Below are positions 33,311-42,138 of a DNA stretch of 63,605 bases, one piece after another. Location: NCBI GenBank assembly GCA_034430115.1, contig DAOUFG010000054.1:1-63605 (forward strand). The letters run 5' to 3'. The stretch is from CAIXPS01 sp034430115 (GTDB taxonomy: Bacteria > Chloroflexota > Anaerolineae > J036 > Brachytrichaceae). Each line of letters begins with the position of its first letter. Position 1 is the first letter of the stretch. The position numbers and the translations under genes were made by a program. Under the pieces are notes generated by a model. The model searched no databases. It worked only from the letters and a program-made list of their open reading frames with translations, and was not told where the DNA came from.

Positions 33311-33417
33311 CTAAAAAAACCTGACAGGTCTGGTACTGGACTTTAGACAAGCAAGAGTCCCCTCCGGGGAGCGGAGGCTGTCAGGAACGAAGCTGAAAGG
33401 GCTGAACCGTGGTGCGT

Positions 33418-34767
33418 TTAGCCCTTGAGTAGGGCGGGACAGCGTGGGCGGTGCGCGCGGGGCCGGCCTGTCGGCCAGCCGGGCGAATTTCCCCGCGGTT
33501 GGGGTGGTTGAGCGGGAGAGCCCAGCAGGGGGAAATAGTGCGCGAAGCCTTGCTGCACGCGCAGCGGCGTGAGGTGGGTTTGGGGCGGCTGCCAGGGCAA
33601 GGGACAATCGGTCATGCCGGGGCGGGCGAGGAAGAGTTGCCAGCAGGCCAGATCGACGAGGACGCCCCAGCGATCACATGCCGCAGGGGTGAGCCAACGC
33701 GGGCGCGTCCACATCAGCGTCTGTTTGCGGAAACGGAAGTGCGGCTCGATGGGCCAGCGCATCTGAAAGGCTTGCCAGAGGAAGCGGGCATCCACGCTCA
33801 GCCCAGCGGGGAGCGCATGAGGCGCACGCTAGGCCAACCAGAGCGGGTCGGGATGGGTGGTCTGTTCCAGGTGCACTTGCGCGCGCAGCACATCGAAGGG
33901 CGTTTGCCAGTCATGCTCGTCGTGCAAGTGATTCCAGCGCTGCAACTCGACCTGTCCCCACAGCGGATCTGTCCAGCGCAAGTGCTCCACGGGCGGCGGC
34001 CATGTCTCCGGACGCTTAAAGGCGAAGTCCGCCCCATGCCGCGCCATGCGTCCCCGTTGTCCGGGCTGGCGTGGGGGCGGGGCTTGCTTCAACACGCGAT
34101 GTTTGGCCAGCCGCACGAGCAACCCTACCCGCGCCTGGTCGCGCAAGGGCCCCAGAAAGTGGCATGTGCCGTAGGTCCCATCGGCCACCACGACGTCCAG
34201 CCCTGGACAGTTGTGACGCTGCTGACTTAGCCACTGTACTTGCTGAACCCCCACGCTCAAGATATTCTCCGCGGGCAGCACGCGCCGCTCATGCACCGGC
34301 AGCGCCCAACTGCTGCGCGGGGTACTGATCCACGTCAGAAACGAGTAGGCATACCCCACACTCACTTCTCCCCCTTTCACGGCGTTGGTGGCTTGATGCA
34401 CATAGCCGCGCTCCGCCAACGTGCGCGCCGCTTTGCGAACCCAACTGCTGGTATCGAGCGCGAAGTACTGCACCCCCGTCGCTCCCGCTTCCACCAGCCC
34501 GACCAGGTACGCAAACACCCAGTCGGTATCTTGCCGCCCATCTTCGATCGCGCTGTACACGCTACTCCATTGGCGTCGAAAGCAGGGCGCTTGACTCAGA
34601 TAGGCCGGACTTGGTTGACTGCCAAGGGTTAGCAACGCATCGCACAACTCCCACTGCGCATCTTTCTGGCGCGTGTAGCCGTGCGTATAGACCGCTTGTC
34701 GAAAGTCGCGTAATCGGTTAAGCCCCGGGTGGGTGCTCGTTTGGTCTTTCACACCCAAAGCTTGCAC
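33418..34767 (-). pseudogene. IS4/IS701-like DDE transposase with internal amber stop
   Basis: From GTG 34767 one frame runs 449 codons and is broken once by TAG at 33829-33831. Before it stand ALDTSSWVRKAARTLAERGY and VVVADGTYGTCHFLG, which carry DDE-type aspartates. After it in the same frame comes RWPIEPHFRFRKQTLMW, where the final Glu-containing motif would lie. The two halves are complete, so a single base change (for example CAG to TAG) may have inactivated it. Family assignment is by pattern only. A hairpin in front of the gene limits read-through. Confidence 0.75.
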
Positions 34768-34773
34768 CCGTTC

Positions 34774-34805
34774 GGCGGTAGCTGCAACCTCTTGCAGCTA
34801 CCGCC
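34774..34805. terminator. Hairpin inside the IS, upstream of the transposase
   Basis: GGCGGTAGCTGCAA (34774-34787) and its complement (34792-34805) form a perfect 14-bp stem with loop CCTC, between the right terminal repeat and the transposase start. Such hairpins commonly block transcription entering an IS from outside. Confidence 0.6.
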
Positions 34806-34919
34806 GTTTATCTAAAGTCCAGTACAAGACCTGTCAGGTTTTTTCTAAGCGCCCGAGTTACAGTCGTGGAAGAATAGCGCTCTTTGCGCTGATACAGCGC
34901 GCTCATTGTGGCTAACAAG

Positions 34920-34937
34920 AAAACCTCGGAGGTTTTT
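34920..34937 (-). terminator. Short hairpin behind the phosphodiester glycosidase gene
   Basis: AAAACCT CGG AGGTTTT can fold with a 3-nt loop. On the minus strand it is followed by TTTTCTTG, so it can act as a weak terminator for the gene ending at 35001. Confidence 0.45.
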
Positions 34938-35000
34938 ATAAAGTTAATCTATTGGCGAATGCCAGCCAAAGGTTAGACTCTTCACCTGCTGAGCGGCACC

Positions 35001-36374
35001 TCATTGGCTTTTATGTTGGGCTATCCCCGAGTCCGGCGCAGTGTTCAAATTGGTAGTTGCGAGGGCAGTGACATAGAAAAAGTCGCGGCTATATGGGACA
35101 AGATACTGCGTCACGTTGCCGGACATGGCTTGCAACAACGGAATCGCTTTTAACGAACTAGCGCCGTTGGCGGCGTCCGCCGGCTCATACGTAAAAAAGC
35201 GGGTGTAGAAGCTATTAATATCCAACTGCATGCCATAGTAAGCACCTGCCTGCTGTAAGGCATCGCCCAGCGATTGCGCAGTGAGAGAGTTTCCCACTAC
35301 ATAGATCAGGAATCGCCCATCCTGACTGAGACCCAGTCCGGAGCGCCAGGTCGTAGTCGGGTTATGGCCCGTGTAACCCCAAGACAATACGTCCGTGATA
35401 TTAATGTTCTGCTTAACAAGACCTTGATCAACCAACAGCGGACAATTCTGTCGATACGCCACCAAATCCTGAGTCTGGCTGATCTCCTGACCCCACGTAC
35501 CGAGCCGCACACTTCCATCGCGGTAGAACCCAAGAGTTGCGATCCCGACGATGGGCGGCCGGATGACCATACCATCCACCATCATGCCGTATTTGCCATG
35601 CTCCGCTTTGAAGCCGCCATTGAATGCGGCCACAAGCACGTTGCGCAGGGCATCGCCGGACGGGATGGCACCTGGGCGGCTGAATGTAGGCAGGCCAGGC
35701 GCAAAACTCGGTTCAAGCGTACCTGGCACGAGGTGAAGGCGCACCCGATGCAGGTCAATACGTATAACGGCGGCATTGGCATAGGGTCGAGATGCATCCG
35801 GCTTGAGGGCTGTGCGCGCCATGATGGGCATCCGATCTGGCGACGCAATGCCAAATGGCTGCCATCCTGGCCCCACCACCGGTAGCGCGTCCACGACGCC
35901 GAGTGCAACTGCGGCGGGCGACGCTTCAGGCGGTATGGGTTTCGCCGTAATTGTTGGCGTAATAGTGACGTGCTGCCCCGACGTAGGCGCCAACGCGGCA
36001 GACCGCGCCTCGACTTTCATTGGAACCGGCGTCGGTTGATCGTAGTAAACGATCGTCTGCGTCACCACACCGGAGTTTGTCCAAGCGACCTGACCGCCAT
36101 CTCGGGTGACGCCATAGCGCGCCTGATTGATGGTATCTTGTAACTGGAATACCACGCTCTCCAGCACGGCTACTGGTTGAGGCCCAAACATAGCTCGCAA
36201 TGAATCGGCGATGTACGCACCCGCCGCGGAGGATATAGCAGATAACATAATTGCGCTAATAACCGCAAAGACCAGCCCCACCGTTAAAACCACCCTGATG
36301 CGCAGGCTTACATTGGCGCGTCTAAGATGAGCGGGTCTGACCAGATTGTGTTTCAGATTTATTCTGTCCGACAT
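35001..36374 (-). CDS. Membrane-anchored phosphodiester glycosidase (NAGPA domain) protein
   Basis: The 457-residue protein has one N-terminal membrane segment (about 25-50). An extracellular region follows with a Thr/Pro linker and the NAGPA/phosphodiester glycosidase domain: VAAFNGGFKAEHGKYGMMVD, LGLSQDGRFLIYVVGNSLT and GAYYGMQLDINSF. Such domains cut N-acetylglucosamine-1-phosphodiester or remodel cell-surface polymers. The gene follows the ABC exporter operon on the same strand but seems to have its own leader. The SD (GGAG) is buried in a hairpin and GTTGAA boxes lie upstream. Role in envelope remodelling is inferred. Confidence 0.82.
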   Translation of the reverse strand: MSDRINLKHNLVRPAHLRRANVSLRIRVVLTVGLVFAVISAIMLSAISSAAGAYIADSLRAMFGPQPVAVLESVVFQLQDTINQARYGVTRDGGQVAWTNSGVVTQTIVYYDQPTPVPMKVEARSAALAPTSGQHVTITPTITAKPIPPEASPAAVALGVVDALPVVGPGWQPFGIASPDRMPIMARTALKPDASRPYANAAVIRIDLHRVRLHLVPGTLEPSFAPGLPTFSRPGAIPSGDALRNVLVAAFNGGFKAEHGKYGMMVDGMVIRPPIVGIATLGFYRDGSVRLGTWGQEISQTQDLVAYRQNCPLLVDQGLVKQNINITDVLSWGYTGHNPTTTWRSGLGLSQDGRFLIYVVGNSLTAQSLGDALQQAGAYYGMQLDINSFYTRFFTYEPADAANGASSLKAIPLLQAMSGNVTQYLVPYSRDFFYVTALATTNLNTAPDSGIAQHKSQ

Positions 36375-36378
36375 ATCA

Positions 36379-36428
36379 AGTAATCTCCTGCTGCGCCTAC
36401 GGGCGCAGCGCTACAGCAAGAGATTACT
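36379..36428 (-). promoter_or_regulatory. 5' leader hairpin that buries the Shine-Dalgarno of the glycosidase gene
   Basis: On the minus strand AGTAATCTC (complement of 36420-36428) pairs with GAGATTACT (complement of 36379-36387), which contains the AGGAGA-type SD just before the ATG at 36374. An inner CTGCGCC/GGCGCAG stem (36391-36397, 36402-36408) stabilises it. This could set translation by opening of the hairpin. Confidence 0.6.
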
Positions 36429-36435
36429 CTCGGCA

Positions 36436-36452
36436 GTTGAACGCCGGTTGAA
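36436..36452. promoter_or_regulatory. GTTGAA direct repeat, 11-bp period
   Basis: GTTGAA occurs at 36436-36441 and 36447-36452, one helical turn apart, upstream of the glycosidase gene. It resembles the GTGAAG boxes at 43996-44023 and 44499-44526. Confidence 0.4.
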
Positions 36453-36463
36453 ATGCCACTGTG

Positions 36464-39268
36464 CTAAAGCTCTCTCAGCGCCTCGACCACTTTCAACGTC
36501 GCCAGCCTTCGGCTGCTGATGTACGTACTGACGATCATACCCACGGCAACCAGTAAAAGCAGCGTCGCCAGTTCCAGCCAGGGCACTTCCAGCGCCGTCG
36601 TCGGCGTCATAAATATGGTGCCCAGCAGCAGCACGAGCATACGCGCCAGCCCGAAACCGATCACGGCTCCAATAATCATGCTGAGCACGCCAATAGTGCT
36701 CGCTTCGGCAAACAGGAAACGCCGTAAATGGCGCAGGTTCGCCCCCAATGCACGCATGGCGCCGAATTCTCGGCGGCGCTCATTGATCATCGCCATCAGG
36801 AAAATCGCCAGACCGACAGAGACGATCAGCAGGGTATAGATGCGCTCCATGGTTCCCAGTCCAGACAGGTTCAGGGCAGTCAACGTACTGGCGTCTGCAT
36901 TGACCACTGTATTGATGCTGTCGATATGGAAAGGCATTGCGTTCTTGAAACGGACTTGCAGCGCCGCCGTTGCTTGTGCGACAACGTCGGGTTGCCCATC
37001 CGTCTTGATGAGGAAGAATGACATTGCATCGCTTCCAATGTTTTTTGCCATGAAATCCCGGTTCAATATAAAGTCGGAATCCTGCGATGAGGTCGAAGAT
37101 TGCAGGTACATGCCCACAGCGACGGTTTTCACATCAATGTACTGCCGCGTGTTTGGGTTGAACAGGCGCAACAGCACAAGGTCTCCGACGAGAATGTTGA
37201 ACTTCTGCGCCTGATCCACCGCAAGGATGACCCCATTCGGCGTGCGTTCCAATGCACCCAGCACCATATCGGCTGTGCCGGGCGCGTAATTGCCAGGCGC
37301 GGCGTTGCGCACCTGGCTGTTGATGGCATCAATGGTCTGCTGTGCTGCACCATCTACATAGAAGCGGTCTGGGGCATAAGCCGCCTGGCGGAATGACGGC
37401 ACATCGATACCGTAGACGGTCTGGTTCGATGAGCCGACTAGCGCCTGCGTATCACGCATCACGCCGGTCACGCTGGTCACACTTGGGACCAGCAGTTGCC
37501 GGGCAAAGTCCGCCGTCTGTGGCGTATTGAGCGACGGTGTGAAGCGAATGTCAGAGCCAGCCACATACCGGGCGTCGCGCTGCTTCTCCAAGTTATAGGT
37601 GTACTGGAACAGCGCCAGGCTGAGCCCAAAAGATAGGGTTAAAGCGATGATCGTCGTCGCTGCGCTGATGTTGGCTGCGCGGCGTGCGATAGATTTGCCT
37701 GCCACCTCGCCAATATCACCAAAACTCCTCTTGTAAAGCGCTGCGAGATGCTTATCGAGAGATGATAACCCACGCTCCACCAGACGGAGTACCAACAGCG
37801 TCAAGCCGATCCAGGCAAAGAACGGGCCCAGAAAAACATAGAACGAGAGGGACAATACCGCGCCCTCCGGACCTCCAGTCGAGAAACCGCCGCTGGCCTG
37901 GGTCACGATGACCACAACGATGGACGCGCCGATGAATATGAGATCGAGATAGGCACGCTTCCAGAGCGGCGCGCGGTCAGTCCGACGCACATGTCGGCGC
38001 TCCTGAGTGATTTCGTTGTGTAGAGCGCCATAAACGGGCAGGAAGGCAGCAAAGAAGGTAAGCAACATGCCCACTACAAAAGCCGAACCCGCCGATAGCG
38101 CGAAAGCCGACCACTCGAAGCCAAGGGAGAACGGGTTAAGCGCAGTGAGTGCCTGGCTTCCGGTGCTGACGATCAGCAGTAACAGCCCGACGCACACTCC
38201 TAGCACCGATCCCATGATCGCCAATAGAGCAGACGTAACGCCGATGACAACTGTGATCTGGCCGGGAGTGGCGCCGCGTGTGCGCAGCAATCCTATCTCA
38301 CGGCGCTGCGCATCGGCAAACAGCTCCGCCGCGAATTTTGACAGGTAAGCGGCTAGCGCTACGCCGGGCAGTCCAAGGAAGATGAATAGGACCTTGGCCG
38401 TCAGCACATCGGACATGGCCGACTTGAATGCACCAGAGATGTTATCCAGCACTTTGATCTGACCAGGCAGAGACCGTTCAAGCTCGTGCTGCAGCGCCGC
38501 AGCCTGTAGTGCAGCGATGGAAGGATCGGCAGGAAATGCGGCGCGGTTGATTTTGACATGCACCTGCTGACCGAGCACTGTTGTCGTTGGCAGGATTGAG
38601 GCAGGTCTACTGGCCGCCACTGCAGCCAGCGGCGTCTGCAGGTGGTCACGGAACCAATTCGCATCCATCAGAACCACATTCGCAAACACCCCTCCTTCCG
38701 CACCGGATGGCGTCACGAATATGGCGTCGGCGGAGTCCATATTCACGATGCCGCTGATCGGTAGCCTGACCGAATCGGTAATCCCGGCAAAGCTAATCTG
38801 CAATGTATCGCCGATTTTTAGTTTCTGCATCGTCGCCATCGCTTCGCTGACCATGACGCTGTTGGGATCAAAGGATCCCTCGCTGATCTTCAGCACATAG
38901 AAAGTGCGCAGATAGGAAGGATTGATGGCAAACAGGTGTCCGGCAGCCGTGGTTTGTGCGTCGCCTACCTTTGACGCAGACAAGAAATCCGCCGAGACGA
39001 CGGGTTCCGCGGCTGCAATATTGCGCACTTTGGCCAATGCGGCCGCGATGTTGTTCAGATTCAAGTCCGTCTTGTTTACATACGCGATCATGTCAAGTTT
39101 TACGGGCGTGAGCGCCGTTGTCGTCATCTGGCGCGTAACGACATCGATGAAGAACAGGATGCCGGCGAACAGGCCGACGGCAAGCGCCAGACCGAACAGA
39201 TACGTAAATGTGCGGCGCGGATTGCGCGTCACAAGTTTCCAAGCGTAGACAGCAAGTGCACTTTTCAT
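36464..39268 (-). CDS. FtsX/MacB-type ABC transporter permease
   Basis: The 934-residue membrane protein has a first membrane segment near 20-45, a large extracellular part, and two FtsX-like clusters of three helices (about 290-430 and 810-930) with a further extracellular region between. This is the double-FtsX layout of lipoprotein or peptide exporters and antimicrobial-peptide resistance systems. The start ATG 39268 overlaps the stop of the ATPase gene (TGAGATG) and has GGAGG six bases upstream. It works with one or both upstream ATPases. Substrate unknown; envelope stress is suggested by the neighbouring two-component systems. Confidence 0.88.
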   Translation of the reverse strand: MKSALAVYAWKLVTRNPRRTFTYLFGLALAVGLFAGILFFIDVVTRQMTTTALTPVKLDMIAYVNKTDLNLNNIAAALAKVRNIAAAEPVVSADFLSASKVGDAQTTAAGHLFAINPSYLRTFYVLKISEGSFDPNSVMVSEAMATMQKLKIGDTLQISFAGITDSVRLPISGIVNMDSADAIFVTPSGAEGGVFANVVLMDANWFRDHLQTPLAAVAASRPASILPTTTVLGQQVHVKINRAAFPADPSIAALQAAALQHELERSLPGQIKVLDNISGAFKSAMSDVLTAKVLFIFLGLPGVALAAYLSKFAAELFADAQRREIGLLRTRGATPGQITVVIGVTSALLAIMGSVLGVCVGLLLLIVSTGSQALTALNPFSLGFEWSAFALSAGSAFVVGMLLTFFAAFLPVYGALHNEITQERRHVRRTDRAPLWKRAYLDLIFIGASIVVVIVTQASGGFSTGGPEGAVLSLSFYVFLGPFFAWIGLTLLVLRLVERGLSSLDKHLAALYKRSFGDIGEVAGKSIARRAANISAATTIIALTLSFGLSLALFQYTYNLEKQRDARYVAGSDIRFTPSLNTPQTADFARQLLVPSVTSVTGVMRDTQALVGSSNQTVYGIDVPSFRQAAYAPDRFYVDGAAQQTIDAINSQVRNAAPGNYAPGTADMVLGALERTPNGVILAVDQAQKFNILVGDLVLLRLFNPNTRQYIDVKTVAVGMYLQSSTSSQDSDFILNRDFMAKNIGSDAMSFFLIKTDGQPDVVAQATAALQVRFKNAMPFHIDSINTVVNADASTLTALNLSGLGTMERIYTLLIVSVGLAIFLMAMINERRREFGAMRALGANLRHLRRFLFAEASTIGVLSMIIGAVIGFGLARMLVLLLGTIFMTPTTALEVPWLELATLLLLVAVGMIVSTYISSRRLATLKVVEALREL

Positions 39269-39269
39269 C

Positions 39270-39956
39270 TCAATCCTCCAAACGGCCATCTTTCAGTCGC
39301 AGAATGCGGTCGGCTTGTGCAGCACTTTCGTCGTCATGCGTCACCATAACCAGCGTCAGTCCGATGCCGCGCACGAGACCGATCAGCATGGTCATCAATT
39401 CGGCGGCGGTAGCGCTATCCAGGTTACCAGTCGGCTCATCGGCCAGCAGTATCAGCGGGTCATTGGCGAGCGAGCGCGCCACGCCGACGCGTTGTTGCTG
39501 CCCACCGGACAACTCATCGGGCAAGTGGTCCGCTTTATCGGCCAGCCCTACCAGTTCCAACAGACTCAGGGCATGATCACGCCGCAGACTGCTAACCTGA
39601 TCATCCAAGAGCATGGGGAACTCGATATTCTCGCGCGCCGTGAGCACGGGGAACAGGTCATGCCGCTGGAAAACAAATCCCAGTTTCTCCCGGCGCAGTT
39701 TTGCCAGTTGTTCCTCGTTGTAGTCGCGCAGATTTTTGCCATCCAACATGACAAGCCCGGATGATGGCTGATCCAACCCACCCAACAGATTTAGCAAGGT
39801 AGATTTTCCACAACCGCTTGGGCCCATGATGGCGACAAACTCACCGCGCCTAATGCGAATGTCCACGCCGGCCAGGGCAGTGACGGTATCTCGACCGATC
39901 CGATACTCCCGTCGCAAGGCTGTGGTTTCCAATACGATATCGGTCATATCAGGCAT
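39270..39956 (-). CDS. ABC transporter ATPase (MacB/LolD type)
   Basis: The 228-residue nucleotide-binding protein has Walker A GPSGCGKST, Q-loop VFQRHDLFPVL, signature LSGGQQQRV, Walker B LILLADEPTGNLDS and switch His in VTHDD. It belongs to the branch that partners FtsX-type permeases. It overlaps the preceding ATPase gene by 8 bp and the permease start follows directly, so the three are co-translated. ATG 39956 gives MPDMTDIVLET; ATG 39947 is possible. Confidence 0.93.
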   Translation of the reverse strand: MPDMTDIVLETTALRREYRIGRDTVTALAGVDIRIRRGEFVAIMGPSGCGKSTLLNLLGGLDQPSSGLVMLDGKNLRDYNEEQLAKLRREKLGFVFQRHDLFPVLTARENIEFPMLLDDQVSSLRRDHALSLLELVGLADKADHLPDELSGGQQQRVGVARSLANDPLILLADEPTGNLDSATAAELMTMLIGLVRGIGLTLVMVTHDDESAAQADRILRLKDGRLED

Positions 39957-40626
39957 GAGTCACCTCGCTTAGTTGCCCGTCTTGAATACGCACCTGCCGT
40001 TGCGCGAACACCGCCACGGCCTTGCTGTGCGTGACCACAATCAAGGTCAGTCGACGCGCGGCATTCAGCTTCTGCAAAAACACCATCACTTTATCGGCGC
40101 TAGCGGAGTCTAACTCGCCAGTGAGTTCGTCGGCCAGCAGCAACTTAGGCTCATTGGCAAGCGCCAGCGCGATTGCCACACGCTGGCGTTCACCGCCCGA
40201 TAACATGCCAAGCTTATGGTTGATTCGATTGGCTAGGCCGACTTCAGCCAGCAGCAAACGCGCGTCGGCGCTAGCTGTTTTACGGCCGGCCAGTTCCATG
40301 GGCAACGCCACGTTTTCCGCGGCAGTTAGAAACGGGATGAGGTTATCCGTCTGATAGACGATACCGATCGTCTGTCGTCGAAACGCAGCGCGCTCGGTTT
40401 CGCTCAGTTTAGCGATATCAGTGCCATTGATAACGACCCTGCCGGCGCTGGGCAGCGCCAGGCCGCCGATCAGGTTCATCAATGTGCTTTTACCAGCGCC
40501 ACTTCGACCGGTAATGGCAACAAACTCGCCTTCTGCGATGCTTAACGTCGCGCCCCGCAGAGCTACCGTCTCGATAGCGCCTTCTTTATATATCTTGTAG
40601 AGATCGAACAGTTGAAGATAGTTCAT
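39949..40626 (-). CDS. Second ABC transporter ATPase of the exporter operon
   Basis: This 225-residue ATPase is a diverged companion of the next gene: Walker A GRSGAGKST, VYQTDNLIPFL, signature LSGGERQRV, and Walker B LLLADELTGELDS, where the usual DEPTG is DELTG. The change from Pro to Leu next to the catalytic Glu is uncommon but need not abolish activity. Two different ATPases and one permease may form a heterodimeric motor. ATG 40626 is preferred to GTG 40635. It follows the lipoprotein gene by 30 bp. Confidence 0.9.
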   Translation of the reverse strand: MNYLQLFDLYKIYKEGAIETVALRGATLSIAEGEFVAITGRSGAGKSTLMNLIGGLALPSAGRVVINGTDIAKLSETERAAFRRQTIGIVYQTDNLIPFLTAAENVALPMELAGRKTASADARLLLAEVGLANRINHKLGMLSGGERQRVAIALALANEPKLLLADELTGELDSASADKVMVFLQKLNAARRLTLIVVTHSKAVAVFAQRQVRIQDGQLSEVTHA

Positions 40627-40656
40627 GGTCAACACGCCTGCGGCAATTCGTAGTGA

Positions 40657-41340
40657 TTACTTCGCCACCTTGAGCGTCAACGCTATATCGCGCACGCCTT
40701 GGCCGTCATAGTTCCTGACCGAAGTGGCCACTGTCAACACGGCAATACGGCCATCCTTGAGAGCGATATAATATCGGTCGCCGCGAGCAGGATACGCCTT
40801 GCCTGTGACCTGCGATGTGCCAGCAGTCTCGAAGCCCAACAGCACAGCGTTCGCGACTTCTGTCGAGGGAGCCAGCCCAACCTGTTTGTAATTCGGCTGG
40901 CTTGCCGCAAACTGCCCGGCATCGTTTGTCGCATAGGTCAGGACATCCTTAACGTTGGGCTTTACAAATACCAGTGTCATGACTCCATCTCCGCCAGCGA
41001 ACTTCACGCCATCTTTTGCCGAGGTATCCTGTGTCCAGGATGCGGGGCGATCAATGGAGAAACCCTGTTGGGTATTGATGTAAGCCACCAGGGCCGCTTC
41101 ACCCCCAGCCGCTTCACCCCCGGCTGCCTCACTGCCAGCCGCCGACGTCGCTCCCTGCGCAGTGGGTTGCACCGGCAATGTGGCAACGATAGTCGATGCT
41201 GGTGCACCACCCGGCTTTGCGCCGGCTGCCGGCGTTAGCCTGGTTTTCCCCGTCGTGGCCGGGGAGATAGAATTGCCACAGGCTGTTAGTATGAGCACCG
41301 TCGCCAGGATGCTCGTTGTTAGAAATGCGTTTATTTTCAT
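40657..41340 (-). CDS. Lipoprotein, first gene of the ABC exporter operon
   Basis: A lipoprotein signal with lipobox LTAC (Cys21) is followed by a Pro/Ala/Thr-rich linker holding the short repeat AAGGEAAGGEAA, then a domain of about 140 residues (QGFSIDRPASW to IALTLKVAK) like PsbP/photosystem-type or lipoprotein LpqN-like folds. This is a loose resemblance. It probably sits on the outer membrane face and delivers or senses the exporter substrate. GGAGAA precedes the ATG. It is divergent from the first response regulator with an inverted repeat between them. Confidence 0.75.
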   Translation of the reverse strand: MKINAFLTTSILATVLILTACGNSISPATTGKTRLTPAAGAKPGGAPASTIVATLPVQPTAQGATSAAGSEAAGGEAAGGEAALVAYINTQQGFSIDRPASWTQDTSAKDGVKFAGGDGVMTLVFVKPNVKDVLTYATNDAGQFAASQPNYKQVGLAPSTEVANAVLLGFETAGTSQVTGKAYPARGDRYYIALKDGRIAVLTVATSVRNYDGQGVRDIALTLKVAK

Positions 41341-41395
41341 TTGATTCTCCAGATAAAAGGGCAGAATTTGTAATTAGCGCGAATCGATGACCGCA

Positions 41396-41437
41396 CTTCA
41401 ACTCACATTAATCAGCAAAAATTAAACTCAGTTGAAG
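41396..41437. promoter_or_regulatory. Inverted repeat CTTCAACT/AGTTGAAG between divergent operons
   Basis: CTTCAACT (41396-41403) and AGTTGAAG (41430-41437) are perfect complements 26 bp apart, between the lipoprotein/ABC operon and the response-regulator gene. TTGAA is the core also seen in the direct-repeat boxes. A response-regulator operator acting on both promoters is inferred. Confidence 0.5.
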
Positions 41438-41457
41438 AAGGAAAAGGAAAATTCGGA

Positions 41458-42138
41458 ATGCGGGTATTGGTCATCGAAGATGAAGAGCGAATGGCGGGGC
41501 TGATCCGTCAGGGTCTTGAGGAAGAGGCTTACGCCGTGGACGTGGTATACGACGGGAAAGAAGCGCTGCAATGGCTACGCATATCTAATTATGACTTAAT
41601 CATCCTCGACATCATGCTACCGGGAACCGATGGTCTTGAGGTGTGCCGTGAATATCGTTCTCGGGGTGGCCAGGCGCGCATCCTGATGCTGACAGCGCGC
41701 GATACGCTGAAAGATCGTGTGATCGGTCTGGACATGGGCGCAGACGATTACCTGGTCAAGCCTTTTGGTATGCCGGAGCTGCTCGCGCGACTCAGAGCAT
41801 TGTCGAGGCGTGACGGCCCTAGTCGTACCAGTGAGTTGCATGTGGCAGATATCACCCTGAACACAGTGACCAAGAGGGTCACGCGGATAGGTCGGCCCGT
41901 CGAATTGACCGCCATAGAATATGCCGTTCTGGAGTTTTTGATGCGTCACCCGGGCCAGGTACTGTCTCGCGAGCAAATCATCGACCACGTCTGGAATGCC
42001 GACTTTAATTCCGGTTCCAAGCTTATAGAGGTGTACATTTATCATCTGCGACGCAAGCTGGATGATGGCCACAGCGTCAAGCTAATCCATACTGTGCGTG
42101 GATTAGGTTACAAGATTGATGACGATGGTACGACTTAA
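41458..42138 (+). CDS. OmpR-family response regulator 1
   Basis: The 226-residue protein has a receiver domain (EDEE acidic pocket, phospho-acceptor Asp51 in LIILDIMLPG, Thr in MLTARD, Lys in LVKPF) and a winged-helix OmpR/PhoB effector domain (PVELTAIEYAVLEFLMRHPG, VYIYHLRRKLDD). It is controlled by the kinase directly downstream, whose gene overlaps it by about 20 bp. AAGGAAAAGG precedes the ATG. Probable targets are the divergent ABC exporter operon and genes with GTGAAG/GTTGAA boxes. Confidence 0.95.
   Translation: MRVLVIEDEERMAGLIRQGLEEEAYAVDVVYDGKEALQWLRISNYDLIILDIMLPGTDGLEVCREYRSRGGQARILMLTARDTLKDRVIGLDMGADDYLVKPFGMPELLARLRALSRRDGPSRTSELHVADITLNTVTKRVTRIGRPVELTAIEYAVLEFLMRHPGQVLSREQIIDHVWNADFNSGSKLIEVYIYHLRRKLDDGHSVKLIHTVRGLGYKIDDDGTT

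Larger units (their letters stand above)
33314..34844. mobile_element. Insertion sequence, about 1.53 kb, with 34-bp terminal inverted repeats
   Basis: The left end starts AAAAAACCTGACAGGTCTGG (33314 on) and the right end (to 34844) is its complement over about 34 bp with one mismatch; both continue to GTACTGGACTTTAGA. The flanks CTA (33311-33313) and CTA (34845-34847) look like a 3-bp target duplication. It carries one transposase gene on the minus strand with an in-frame amber stop. It landed directly behind the tyrS stop codon. Confidence 0.88.

Noticed and set aside
33360..33420. Extra small genes within the IS left end
   Set aside because: The open frames are short, lack starts with SD, and overlap the transposase end and a small hairpin.
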